The notes beneath the pieces were generated by a model, which was not told the DNA's origin, did not search any database, and saw only the letters and a program-made list of their open reading frames with translations. Source: Acanthococcus lagerstroemiae (taxonomy: Eukaryota > Arthropoda > Insecta > Hemiptera > Eriococcidae). Taken from it: DNA of 64,000 bases. Numbering within the stretch: the first letter of the stretch is position 1; each line of letters opens with the position of its first letter. Shown one piece after another: positions 22,120 through 33,190 of the stretch. The position numbers and the translations under genes are program-made. The stretch covers positions 38,517,214-38,581,213 of the forward strand of contig CM063110.1 in NCBI GenBank assembly GCA_031841125.1. The letters run 5' to 3'.

Positions 22120-22560
22120 GACGAGTCTTAACGAGTCTCAATGGAACGTGAAAAAGTTCTACTAGAAAATTCAATTCGTCATTAAGGAATCTGAAAAAGC
22201 CCAAATGAGTCATAATGAACACATGTGGACTTTAGTTGTAAGATCTGTGGGCGAGTGCTATCCTGTCCAAAAATTATTTTAGTCCTCTTAATAATAGATT
22301 TTTCGTTTTTTTTTGTTTTTTTTTTTTAATTTCTGGGGAGCTGAATCAGCTTTCTCAGAAAGTTCGGCCTTCTGGCCCTCTGCGAAGTCCGCCAATGATA
22401 ACGAATACAAATGACTTTCAAGAGTCCAATAAATGTTGAACTGCGAAAACTGAATGTGCCCTCCTCTAGAACCTGAACGGAGACTAAATGAATTTTGAAA
22501 AAAGTTTCATGAGTCTTAATGAACATTAAAGGAGTTTGAAATGAGTCTTCAGGTAAAAGA
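22120..22560. repeat. Degenerate GAGTCTTAACGAG array
   Basis: The block opens with GACGAGTCTTAACGAGTCTC and continues with scattered copies (AATGAGTCATAATGAAC, ATGAGTCTTAATGAAC, GAAATGAGTC). It is interrupted by a micro-element core (TATCCTGTCCAAAAATT, about 22259) and poly-T at 22309-22327. Confidence 0.6.
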
Positions 22561-22759
22561 GGGATTCTGTAGTCAGAAGAATGAACCCTTCATAGAAAAG
22601 TTCGCGTGCACCTATCAATCCCACGGTTACATTAACTTGCTTGGGAAGGAGGGGACATCGAAAAAGTAAAGTAATTCTCGTACAAGGATCATGAAATCCA
22701 TCAGCTTAGCAAGGACTTTTACCAAAGCGATTTCTCAGTTGCCGAGATGCGAGTACACG

Positions 22760-23033
22760 CAGTAGCGCAGCCAGGACCCCCCCTAGGGGGGAGGGGGCAA
22801 AGTAAGATTTTCAAGGAAGAAAAAGTCGAGAATGGGGGTGTTTTTTAAATACCGCCGACATTAGAGAACTATTTTATAAAAATGAAGGTAAAATTTCTGC
22901 TCGAGCGAACAATTTAAAAAAAAAAACGTGTTTTAAAAGCGAAAAAATGTTAATTTTTGCATATTCTACATTCAATTTCAGGTGTCTTCGGAGGTGTTCA
23001 CCCCCTTCACCCCCCCCCCCGGCTACGCCACTG
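22760..23033. mobile_element. hAT-type MITE, 274 bp (family A)
   Basis: Left end CAGTAGCGCAGCCAGGA and right end reading CAGTGGCGTAGCC in reverse complement. The duplication is AGTACACG (22752-22759) and TGTACACG (23034-23041), 7 of 8 identical. The interior (AAAAGTCGAGAATGGGG, TGCTCGAGCGAAC) matches the elements at 25853-26107 (reverse) and 52843-53180. Confidence 0.88.
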
Positions 23034-23041
23034 TGTACACG

Positions 23042-24325
23042 GTTTACCAATATGACAAAAATGTCAATTGAGAAGCAACATAGGGAAAATTAAAGAGATT
23101 TCAAAGCCGTAACACTCCACTGCTACTCAGAAAGAATTATTAGCAGAATCGAAGAAAATAATTTCCACGAGTTTCAAAAGTTTTATCAGAGGGCTACTAA
23201 ACAGAAGATGAGCGCAACTGTTTTCACTATCCAGAAGACAAAATTGAAATTCCACCCTCTTCTTCTTGTTTATTGATCCGATCGAATTCGATAAAGTACC
23301 TCTCTTCATAAGCTTCTTGACCCCGACTAAAAATTTATTTAATCGCGACTGATAAATCTCTCCACAAAAATCGAATGAAATTAGAACGAATAGTAAAAAG
23401 CGAGATCAATATAACTGATTTGAAAACGAACGAGCTACTGACGCAGCCCACGAATTAGAACATTCTACTCCTAATTATATGTATACTAAATACATAAATA
23501 TATATTTCAATTACGATACGTTTACTCGATTGCCTTTTTAATTTATTAATTCAAAAGAAGCATACTATGACCTACGCCCTAAACACTGCGGGAAATTATT
23601 TCATTTGATTAATTTTCTTTGTGCTCACAAAAGCCCTAATTTACACGCTGAAAAAGTAACTTTTCAGCTCGTTTTTTTTTCTGTATTATTATTAATTTAT
23701 AACTAGAGGGAGGTTAATTTGGAGGACACGAAAAGCTCGCCAAACGCGATAAAATTTCGTGGCTTGATCAGTAGCAGGAGGGAAAAAAGTTCGCTTATAA
23801 TTAAAATCGGCTATTTGCGTTCGGAGTCGATGAAAGGAGTGTATTGTATAATCACGGTTAGATAAATTAAAAAAAAAGAAGGCATTAGAGACTGTTAAAA
23901 GAACTGTTAATTGCTAGGGGAAAATGAGGGATGAAGCTTCTTTTATGGATACCTTCGTAGCCGCCGCGCTGAAAAAGTCAAGCACCCTATTTTTCAACAA
24001 GACTCTGAAAGAACATGTAACTCAGTTCCAAAAAAGTAAGGAACTTTAAAGTTTGTTGTACTTATGTGGTGTGTATAATAGCCGAGCTTATCAGTCATCT
24101 CACTCAAATAACTAAACCCCCTCCGGGAGCCCCGATAATGCGCGGGCCACTGAAAATATATATGAGGAAATCAAATATGCGGCCCCAAAAACCTCTCATT
24201 TCAATATTGAGAAAACCTAGTCATGGTAATTAGCAGGTTACACTCCCCTACGATATCTTCAGGGTAGGGGTTACAAGGAAACTAATACTTATTGGAAACT
24301 GTACAGTCTTCGGAAATTTTAAACG
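23042..24325. other. Non-coding, unassigned
   Basis: AT-rich sequence without a recognisable gene or transposon end. 24.11-24.30 kb contains C-rich words (CCCCCTCCGGGAGCCCCG) that may be repeat debris. Confidence 0.35.
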
Positions 24326-24329
24326 CAGC

Positions 24330-24640
24330 TTTAACCGACACAAAGAGACTTAACGATGAGTCTTGGATGAGTTTTCACCAGCCATAATTCAGTTTTAGGG
24401 CTCTTAACGAACCATATAGGTAGCCTAACACAGTTTTAAGCAGTTCTAGTGAGTTGAGACACAGGTCTGAAGAAGTCTCAAGAAGTATTAACAAGGATTA
24501 ACACAGTCTTATCAAACCTTAAAGAATCTTAATGCAGTCCTAAGGGATTTTAACCTTGTTTTAACTATTTTCTAAGTCTTAACATAATATTTAGGAGTCT
24601 TCACGAAGCTTAAATGAATTTCAACACTCACTATATCCCA
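24330..24640. repeat. Degenerate AGTCTTAAC array
   Basis: Dozens of diverged words such as GAGACTTAACGATGAGTCTT, CAGTTTTAAGCAG, ACACAGTCTTATC, GAATCTTAATGCAGTCC and AAGTCTTAACAT. It has the same flavour as the arrays at 20.6, 22.1 and 30.6 kb. Confidence 0.6.
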
Positions 24641-25789
24641 AGAAAGTTTTTTTTTTTTTTGCTGAGTGTTTACCCAATTTAAACGAATTTTAACATCTAA
24701 TCAGAGACCTAACAAATTTTAAAACAGAATTATGATAAGTCAAAATAAATCTTAATATTATTATAATCATAGCAAATTCTAATGGAAGGGAAAAGTTTTT
24801 AATATTTCAATTAAACCACAAGTTTTAAGAACAGGGTACGAGGTATTAGGAGGCTAGAGAAAGATTTAGGATCCTTAATCCCTCTTCATAGTTCTGGCTC
24901 AGTGTAGAATATTAAAAATGATTTCAAAATTGTCGTCAGTCCGAAAAATAAGCGGGTGTGAAATTTGGAAAGCTGGTAACATGCTTTTATCAGTACTCTT
25001 ACATTTTCAGCATAAATAAGTTAAAATATGAACACAGTTGATTCAAAATTTGCAGTTTTTCCACTCGTCTGCTCACGTAGTTACCTCACTGAGAGCACAA
25101 AAATAATTTAAGGACTGTGAGGTGAGGAATACTAAATTCTCATACATTCCTTGTCTTGTTCCAGAATTGCTTTCTATATCTGCCATTGTTCTCGTCCTTC
25201 CCCTCCCCCATTTATCGTTTCAGTTTCCAAGTTATTGAAGCTTTTTATCAAGATGAAAGTTTGATCTTCGGCTCGTTCGTGTACCTTTACATTTCATGTC
25301 ATTCACACCCGAAGACGGCAAAATCAAAGATTAAAAAATAAAAAATAATTAAAATCAATAATTGATTTTTTCTTTAATTTTGAAAATCAATAATTGCTTT
25401 TAGATCTTCATGATTTTGAATTTTGGGACTTAAATAATTTTTTCCAGGATTTTTTCGGTCTCTAGATCACAAAAATCATGTAAAATGGATTTAAAATCAC
25501 GATTTTCAATCATTTTTGATTTTTGATTTTTCCCATCTTTGTTCGCATCGCGTCCCACTTTGCACAGTCAGAAGTTTGAAGTTTTGTGAAACGTTTTACG
25601 ATATTCTTGTGCCACATCTTTCTCATCGATGGAATTCAAATTTTAAAGCGATATGGCAAGTGTTTTTGCTTATAAGCACAAATATTGAAATATTTGAACG
25701 TGTTTTATCAAAAATGCACATTTCAGGACATCGTTTTTTCAATCACTACCTCAAGTACTTGATAAGCGTGAATATGAACGAGAGTGAAC
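24641..25789. other. AT-rich non-coding with ATCAATAATTGATT words
   Basis: 25.33-25.54 kb contains several palindromic AAAATCAATAATTGATTTT-like words and TTTTGATTTTTGATTTTT runs, an AT-rich degenerate repeat. No coding sequence recognised. Confidence 0.4.
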
Positions 25790-26390
25790 AAGTCAAGTGA
25801 TCTGAACGTGAACGAGAACTGGCTATTCTGCGAAACGAACTAAACGTGAACACAAGGGGGAGGGGGTGAAGGGGGCGAATGCCCCCAGGCACCTGAAATC
25901 TAAAGTAAAATATGCAAAAATGAGCGATTTTTTGCCTTTAAACACGTTTTTTCGAAAAAATTTTGCTCGAGCAGTAATTTTACCTTCATTTGTTAATAGT
26001 CCTCTAATATCGGCAATTTTTTTTTAAATACCTCAATTTTCGACTTTTTCTCCCATGAAAATCTTACTTTGTCTCCACCCTTTGGGAAAATCCTGGCTAC
26101 GCCACTGCGTGAACGAGCGGTGGCAGCCTAATGGTCAAGGAGAGTCTGGTCTTGACCTAAGGGAAACGGGTATTCGAGGGGTGCTAAGATTAGAAAAACA
26201 CTATTTCACGAAATTGCAAAGGGGAGAGGATCCAGACCTCTCGACCTCCCTATGGACACTTCACTGTGAACGAACTATTCTGCGAAGTGGACCAAGCAAA
26301 AACGTGAACGAGCCATTCTACAAGGTAAACTGAACTGAACCTGAACGACACTATTTCTGCAATAATTGAACGATACATTTTTTTTTTCGA
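25790..26390. repeat. Degenerate GAACGTGAACGAG array, split by a MITE
   Basis: Repeats of GAACGTGAACGAG and CTATTCTGCGAA words occur on both sides of the MITE at 25853-26107 (about 25801-25852, then 26108-26115 and 26266-26385). The block has the look of a subterminal repeat or minisatellite. Confidence 0.6.
25853..26107. mobile_element. hAT-type MITE, 255 bp (family A, reverse, left TIR damaged)
   Basis: This is a reverse-oriented relative of 22760-23033 (CTCGAGCAGTAATTTTACC, CGACTTTTTCTCCCATGAAA). The right end is GGCTACGCCACTG; most of the left TIR is deleted (CAAGGGGGAGG). The duplication is CGTGAACA (25845-25852) and CGTGAACG (26108-26115). Confidence 0.8.
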
Positions 26391-26399
26391 ACGAACTGA

Positions 26400-27195
26400 G
26401 CTCAACTTTTTTTTAAATTAGTGGACGTGCCCATGGATGTTCACAAGTGATATTTTCGCGAACCATGCCTGAACCCATTACATCTTCGTGTTACACAAAT
26501 TTAAGAAATATGCAATGTCAATATTAATTCGCCTCAACTGAACAGCTATATGGTGTCCGGAAGGGGACCATCGAAATCAATAATTTTTATTTTCACTCTT
26601 TGGAATCCAAAGACTTGGTCGTTTTCATACAGTTTCCTTCGATGACGTCAACAATGCTTGCTTCTATTCTCAATCGTATTAAGAAGCACCGAAACCTCGC
26701 TAGTGCCTCGACCCTCAACTTCAAATTCTTCGCCTTTCATTCGTCGCCCATAAAAAGGGTCTCGTAAACGATTTTATTTTTATTATTACCTATATAATAA
26801 TATATATCACCTGCATACGCCACCGAGACCTAATCTACCCGCGATGTGTGTTTCAGGTGCGGTGGCTGTTTCTACCCCTACGGTCGCAAACATTATACGA
26901 GATACGACGTGCACGTTTACGCGGAGGCGCACAACGCTCCTAGCCGGCGCGTTCGCCCCCCGAAGGATCGGCGGTGCTCCGGTGTTTCTCGATGAAGTGC
27001 GACCGCTGGAAACGGTGCCGACGTAAACTGAACGTCGAATGTCCAACCTTCGCGTTCTCGGTGCCGCAGTAGCAGGTCGACGACGACGGTGTCGTCGCCG
27101 TCGAAAAAAAAAAAAAACAGAACCAAACCAAAAACGAAGGAAACACCAGTCATACGTAAACGTGACAAAAAATTACGCCGAACCGAACACGAAAG
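26400..27195 (+). promoter_or_regulatory. Candidate promoter and 5' UTR of the membrane-protein gene
   Basis: Sequence becomes CpG-rich from about 26800 to 27150, just ahead of the exon-1 ATG. A TATA-like run TATATAATAATATATATC lies at about 26790-26807. A TTTCAG at about 26848-26853 could be a splice acceptor for an upstream non-coding exon, so the true transcription start is not fixed. Frames in this block on either strand are GC-driven and not called. Confidence 0.35.
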
Positions 27196-27372
27196 ATGTT
27201 AATCGTGAAAATAACGCCGGCCTGGTTCGATACGTGCAATGTGCTCTTAATTTTAATCATATTTTGGTGGCTGTGTCGATTATGCACGAGTGTGAAAACG
27301 CTCTGCGATTCGGACGTGTGCTCGTGTAACCACGTGGGACGAATTGAGTGCACGTGCGCGAAAGGCAGACAG
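27196..27372 (+). CDS. Exon 1 of LRR-like type I membrane protein: signal peptide and N-terminal cap
   Basis: The exon codes for 59 residues. The ATG at 27196 is the first in frame after a stop at 27163-27165 and has A at -3. Residues about 16-30 form a hydrophobic core (NVLLILIIFWWL) that fits a signal peptide. Residues 37-54 hold a cysteine cluster (CDSDVCSCNHVGRIECTC) resembling the N-terminal cap of leucine-rich-repeat ectodomains. The coding frame ends exactly on a codon (CAG, Gln59), followed by GTAAGC at 27373, a strong donor. The next coding exon at 50011 starts in the same phase, and the joined text runs smoothly from the Cys cap into ELEISRDGVTRLPEF. The pairing is inferred, not shown by transcript data. 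Confidence 0.72.
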
Positions 27373-28257
27373 GTAAGCACGTTTACATAGTCGCGGCATC
27401 CCATCTCGTCTTCCCTCTGCGAACGCATCGCAGGAACCGCGCGTGTGTGTCTTGCCCCATTGTCTTGCCCTAGTAATTCGTTATATCGTTTTCGTTACTC
27501 ATTTTGGCATCCCCATTTGTGAATGTGCAAATTTGGGTAAATTTCCCCCCGGGACCGGCGGCGACTTAAGACTATCCAAGGGGTAGCCAGCAATTTCATT
27601 CTTTCTTTTTCGCATATCGCGCCTCATGAAGTAAGACCGCGTTTTTGAGCTTCGAGCAATGCAACCCCGCCTCCCCTCGCCTCTTCACAAAGATACGATC
27701 GAATTTGCCTTGTCCAGTTGAAGGGCCCTCTAGGCAGGGGCCGATTCAACACCGAACGCTTACGCGGTTCATGAATAAAAGAGCCTACTTTTACTGAATT
27801 AATCTGTTGCATTCCCTTCCAAACACCTTCTAGAAGGCTACACAGAATCCTTCAATAGGATTTGACAATTTTGTCAGCGCAAGTATCAACATAGTCTCAG
27901 TCTCCCCCCATTGTTCTTATGTTTGCCCCTTTGTTGCATCCATAATCCCTCAAACCCCCTTTCAGATGTCACTTTACTGCATTGTGTCCGGTAAGGCTCT
28001 CCTAACAAAACAGAAAATCAGTGGTTACCCCGTCTCCGCCCCATTTAACCCCCGAAAAATGTTCATACATGTTCTTTGTCCCCACCACCCGATACAAAAA
28101 GCTAGTTAGGGGCCTACATAGTCTTCGTGAGTCGTAACATTAAACGAGTTCGAACCAGTTCTAAACAAAATCCATAGACGTACAATAATACTGCGCAAAG
28201 AGATTGCACCCAAAAAATAATAATAATAATAAAGAAGATAGCCCAGACATATAATCA

Positions 28258-28510
28258 TCTTGCACAATAGGCCGGGTTGCACAATACAAATTGATTATGT
28301 GTGGGTGACATTGGGGTTATATAAGATATTGTGCAAAAAGGAAATTTGGTTAGCAACTGATGTGCACAATCGTGCCTCCACACAGTAACGTATTTTCAGT
28401 ACTACACAAACAAATATCTAAATTTTTAGATATCACGCAATATAATGTCCAACCCTTCAATATCACTCACACATGATCAACATTATTGCGCAACCACAAT
28501 TATTGTGCAA
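28258..28510. mobile_element. Foldback MITE with ~75-bp TIRs
   Basis: Left arm words TTGCACAATAGG, GGTTGCACAATA, TTGATTATGTGTGGGTGA and ATTGGGGTT pair with the right arm read in reverse complement (TTGCACAATAATTG, GGTTGCGCAATA, TTGATCATGTGTGAGTGA, ATTGAAGGGTT). A clean target duplication was not found. Confidence 0.7.
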
Positions 28511-28844
28511 TATTAAGGTAAATGTATACCAATAGTGGACAGGATAAGTGTTTTTTTCTCTAGTAATTTTTCAATTGTGCTTCATGTATCAAAGTTAAAG
28601 ATTGGATTATGTGCCCATATGAAAATAGAGAGAATTCCACACAATTTGATATGGTTTTCATTTGAAGAATCCATTAAAATGGTTGCCAAAAAAAGATCAA
28701 AAAGTACCTTTTTTTTTATCTATATAATGGTGGACACTTCAAAAATAGGAAGATCTAGTGGTGGCCACCCAATAGTGGACACTTTGAATTTTTTTCAATT
28801 AAAAAATGGCATCATAAACTTGTTTATATCTTTACTGTAAGCAT

Positions 28845-29161
28845 ATATGAAGGGTAAAGAATCAAAACTCACATTTACCATTTTGCTTCAAGGGCGCAAA
28901 TAGGCAAAATACCTACTGTACACAGGTGCAGTAATATCTTTGCTGCGCCTGTGAACGTGGAGTATGTTATACACATCGCACATTCACAGGCGCAGCAAAG
29001 ATATTCCTGCACCCGTGTATAGTATTTTGCTTATTGGCGCCCTTGAAGTACAGGGCAGGCCAAAAGTTAGCATACAAATTTGCATGTTTCAATTTTTATG
29101 CCGACTTTTGGCCCACCCTGTATAATGGCAAATGTGAGTTTTGATTCTTTACCCTTCATAT
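28845..29161. repeat. Large imperfect palindrome
   Basis: The outer arms ATATGAAGGGTAAAGAATCA...CACATTTACC and the reverse complement at 29123-29161 match closely. The inner arms (CTTCAAGGGCGC, GCAAAATAC, GGTGCAG, AATATCTTTGCTGCGCCTGT) match 28986-29048. The right arm is interrupted by the 70-bp element at 29051-29120. Folded, it would make a stem of about 120 bp. Confidence 0.88.
29051..29120. mobile_element. 70-bp Tc1/mariner-like MITE
   Basis: Ends CAGGGCAGGCCAAAAGTTAG and, in reverse complement, CAGGGTGGGCCAAAAGTCGG are near-identical TIRs of about 24 bp, flanked on both sides by TA (29049-29050 and 29121-29122), the Tc1/mariner target duplication. It interrupts the right arm of the palindrome, so it is younger than that foldback. 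Confidence 0.8.
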
Positions 29162-29276
29162 TTGGTTAAGTTTAATTATGCGAAGTCGAACTACATATCA
29201 TTCAGAATACTCTAAGCCTATACGTTACTTAGTACTTAACCTAAAGTCAAAATACAAAGTCAGAATTATTAACGCA

Positions 29277-29829
29277 TATGAGGAGCGATTTTCCAAAACG
29301 GCCTTTGTCCAGTTTTATATTTTTTTCATGGGGAAGAAAAAACTTAGTGTCTCTTTATATTACACCTACATGTCACGGTTGGTAGTCGGGTTGCCTAGTA
29401 GAACACTTACAAGAATTTATCTCGTTGAAATATTAATATTGTACCTTACACAAGAGACGCGCATGACAGTCGCGAAGTGGGGAATCTTCTGGATAGAGGC
29501 CGTTTTGGAACAACATTTTTGAATTATTAGTTTTGGTTTGGCATAAAATTAGACATACTGTGTCTTTCACCAGATTCTAATTCATAAAGTTCTCAAGATA
29601 ATGTCGACTCCTCTATTGTGATAAAAATATGTGGACAGAGGCCGTTTTGGAAAAACTTTTTTCTTCCCTTTGCGAGTCTATTTTGGCTTCTTACATGCGT
29701 TAGATTCGCGATATTGTGATTTTGTTCGGGCCAGAATATGTATTATCAGATTCCTCACCAGATGGCGCTATAAAACGATTTTTCAAAAAAAATGGACAGA
29801 GGCCGTTTTGGAAATTCGCTCCTCATATT
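29277..29829. mobile_element. TIR element, ~550 bp (ATGAGGAGCG family)
   Basis: Left ATATGAGGAGCGATTTTCCA then AAACGGCC; the right end in reverse complement reads ATATGAGGAGCGAATTTCCA then AAACGGCC. The word AGAGGCCGTTTTGGAA also recurs internally at about 29495 and 29637. A further left end of the same family begins at 63965 and runs off the window. Confidence 0.75.
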
Positions 29830-30589
29830 ATAAATTTGTAAAATCAAAGTTACATTTTACTATATTTTTCTGACGTGCCGTTGTACCTATAGGTATGGGT
29901 TTTGGGAGTATTTCCTCGATCTCATACTTATTAATAACAGCCTCTCGGTTATACGTGTGAAAAGTTCATACTTTTCCCATCTAAGAAATCGAATTACACT
30001 TTTGTTAACTGTCATTTCAATTAGGATAGATGAATTCAAGTGGTAAGTAATTGGAATACGTAATGACCACTAATGGATTTTCAAAAATTATCACGCCTAT
30101 CCAGTGACGGTCATCAGAGTCCACCATTAGAAGAAAGGAAAATTTGTCTCCCGAAAATGGCTACGTGTAAATTATCCGCTTCCTTAGTGTTGTTTCAAGT
30201 TACAATCGCTCATAACTGAATATATGCGGATGGAATTCCTGGATATGTCAAACAGTTGAAACGATGAAACAGAAACACATTTAGGTAATTTCAAAAATTT
30301 TACTTCCCTTAATTTGTTTCGAATGAATCCTCGAAAGTTTACTTCCATTTGAAAGAGAAAACAAAATGATAAGAGTCGCCAGATGACATGTTTCTTTTGG
30401 CTTCCTCTACATGGCCAATAGAAACAGTATACTCTCAACTCTTGCTCCATTGTATCACTGTTGCCACCAAACGCATACCAGTTCAGTATTAGCCATTCAA
30501 ACTCAAAGTGTCCACTATTGGGGCAGTGATGTCCACCGCTGGTACATTTACCTTATTGTACATGAGCCATAAGCCACAACACATTCCAA

Positions 30590-32300
30590 AAAAGATTTAA
30601 AAACAGTTTCAACGAATGAGAAAACAACCTTAACGAATCTCCGTTTTGTCGAGTCCTAAACAGCAACAACGAGTTATCAAGAGTATTGGTGAGTGAGATC
30701 TGTGTTACGAGTCTTCACATAGCCTTAAATAGTCGGAATAGAAGCTCAAAATACCAAAACAGAAAGTTCTTCACACGGGCTCACTTAACGGTAACCAAAA
30801 CCGTCAAGAGAAAATCACAGCCTGAGGGAATGGAAAAAAAATTGTAACTACAATTTTTCTGGAGCTCTCTTTCGAAATCACGATTTTGCGCTCAATGTCT
30901 TAAAAAAAACAGGCAATGTAGAAAAAAAAAAAGGATCAAACTATGAAACTTTTAGCACCTTAGAACAATCCTCCGGACCCGGGAGACCATCTCTCGTCAG
31001 GCCTAAAAGTGACAATGGCTCTTTCTTGATAAATCGTAGCAGTTTAATGAGTCCTTATATATTATTCATTTAAAAAATAACCAGTCACTTTCAAAATTTC
31101 GATTTGTCCGATAAATAGCGCTAAAAGTACTCTTCGACTAGATGAACCGTCAGCATGATTTTACTAACAGCTGTTGCCCTGTTCAAAAACAGAATTATGT
31201 TAGAGCATAATGACTGCAGATACAGCTCAATCTGTCCGTCAAATCAAAATTTCAAAATTGACTATGGTGGTTCTTTGAATGAACCACTCAGATACTTTGA
31301 GCCTTAAGTATCCTAACACAGACTTATAATGAGTCTGAGCATGCAACGATCATCACTCCCATTTTAATGTGAGGGTGAAAGAAGGCTTTCAACCATATAG
31401 TTTTTTCTTCATTTAAAAACTAAGATTTTTGATTTAAAATCCACCCGCTTTTTGAAATAAAACTAGGTATACCATGGCTATTTTCCCTCTTGAACGGTAG
31501 AGAGGAATACGTCCACATTTTCCATTGGTGGGGGTGGGAAGAAGGGAAGTCAAATCTACCGAAGTACTCGCCATTCGTGGTTTGATAATTCTCAGTCTAA
31601 TGTTACCGATTTTCAATAGTTTTGAGGATCAATTCTTAAGGGAGTAAGAATAAATCTTACCGTCTTAACAATTATGTACAGGGTGTTTCGCTGAAAGGGC
31701 ACCCCCTGCTATTTCAAGTAGGGCAATTCAATTCATTACCATGTATGAGGGTTTGCATGAGAGTTTGCCATTTCTCGCGATTAAAGGGCTAACGTATCAC
31801 GCATTAATTTCTATTCGTCGACTCGATATAGTTGGAAAATTTCTACCTAAAAAACTATAATAAATAAGACTACTCGATTTGCGCCAAAAAGTCATGAATT
31901 TGATATAGTATTGGCATTGGTAAAAATAGACCCATCTGGGGAGTTGTTAAAACGATATGATCAAATGAGTGACCAAATTCGGAGTAAAAAATAATAGTTA
32001 TTCTTATTTTCTTCAAATCTTAATAATATTCTACGAGACCTGTCCAATTGCAACTTCTTAAAATTCATCTAAGACTTCCTAAAATTATCTGAGACTAGAT
32101 AGACTAATTACAATGTTCGCACTTGTTTTAAAATTGTTCAAATCTCTCCAAGATCCTTCAGAGCTGAGTCAAACTTGTTTCGAGACGAGTCAAAACTCGC
32201 TCATAACTCATCCAAATAGGTTCATGACCGTTTGATTCTCCTCTAGACTCATTTCAAATTACGTATTCAAGACCCAGCTATTAGCTGATTTAACAGGACA
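30590..32300. other. Non-coding with degenerate GAGTC-type words
   Basis: No gene recognised. 30.59-30.78 and 31.28-31.35 kb carry AACGAGTTATC, GTGAGTG and ATAATGAGTCTGAG words, forward type. 32.04-32.26 kb carries the reverse type (GAGACGAGTC, CTCATAACTCATCC). A TACAGGGTGTTTCG terminus at about 31677 suggests a DNA-transposon end without a located partner. Confidence 0.4.
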
Positions 32301-33190
32301 TATACTTGAAATTAACGACCTGAGAAAACCTGACTTCGCTACTTAGTTTGATTTTCCAAGATGAGAGTCAGTGTTGCCTCTCTCGTTAGTGTGAAATGTC
32401 GATCTTGATGGCTCAGATCAGAACCTAATAATGATCCTGCCCCTCTCGAGTGTGGATTTTTGACTAAAATCAACAACCTAAAGAACTTCCATTTCGATAT
32501 TTCGTTCAATTTTCCAAGAGGAGTTGATCCACCCCTTAAATGTAGAGTTTCTATTACACGGACTCAAATCAAGACCGATCAGAATTCTAATTTCGACTTC
32601 GGGAGTTCAAATCAGATCCGTATGAAAAATCATCTGGGTTGAGAAATTCATTTTCCATGAGAAGTCAACCCAAAGCTTCTCGCGTGTGGATTTTCGATTG
32701 TAATGGCTCAAATCTAAACCATCTTGGAAACTGTTCAGACACTCGAAATCAACGACTCGGAAACCCTCTTTCGAAATTTACTTCGACTTCCTAAGTCAAG
32801 TCAATTTCGGCTCCTCCCTTTCCAGCGATACCTTGATTTCCTGAGAACTCAAATCAAGTCTGGATCCAAAATCTATTGAGGAACTCGAAATCAGCGACCG
32901 AAGAAAAATCTATTGCGGTACTAATTTGGATTCCCCAAATTAAGTCACTGTCGGCCCTTTCCAGCTACACTTTGATTTCTGAGCGCTCAAGTCGAGTCCG
33001 GATTCAAAACCTATTGCGATACTCGGAATCAACAACTCGAGAAGACCCGATTTTGATACTTATACGAATTTCCGAAGTAAGATTTCTGAGCGCTCAAATC
33101 GAGTCCGGATTCAAAATCTATTATCGGAATCAGAAATTCGAGAAAACCCTATTTCGATACTTGGTATTCGACATCTATTACATCAGCCCC
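32300..33190. repeat. ~140-bp satellite array, orientation 1
   Basis: Anchoring on the (T/C)TCGATA(C/T)-type word gives positions 32494, 32770 (two periods), 32914, 33054 and 33154, so the unit is about 138-144 bp with a last short unit of about 100. Units share ACTCGAAATCAACGACTCG, CAAGTCAATTTCGGC, TTTCTGAGCGCTCAAATC and GTCCGGATTCAAAA words. The 107-residue frame at 32876-33199 is only a translation of this array. Confidence 0.85.

Larger units (their letters stand above)
28514..30553. mobile_element. Non-autonomous TIR element, ~2.0 kb, with nested insertions
   Basis: Left AAGGTAAATGTATACCAATA followed by GTGGACA; right, in reverse complement, AAGGTAAATGTACCAGCGGT followed by GGACA. AATAGTGGACA words recur inside both ends (about 28771 and, reversed, 30511-30520). 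Inside lie the palindrome at 28845-29161 and the element at 29277-29829. No transposase is recognisable. The superfamily is not assigned because the flanking duplication (TTA or TA) is ambiguous. Confidence 0.65.
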
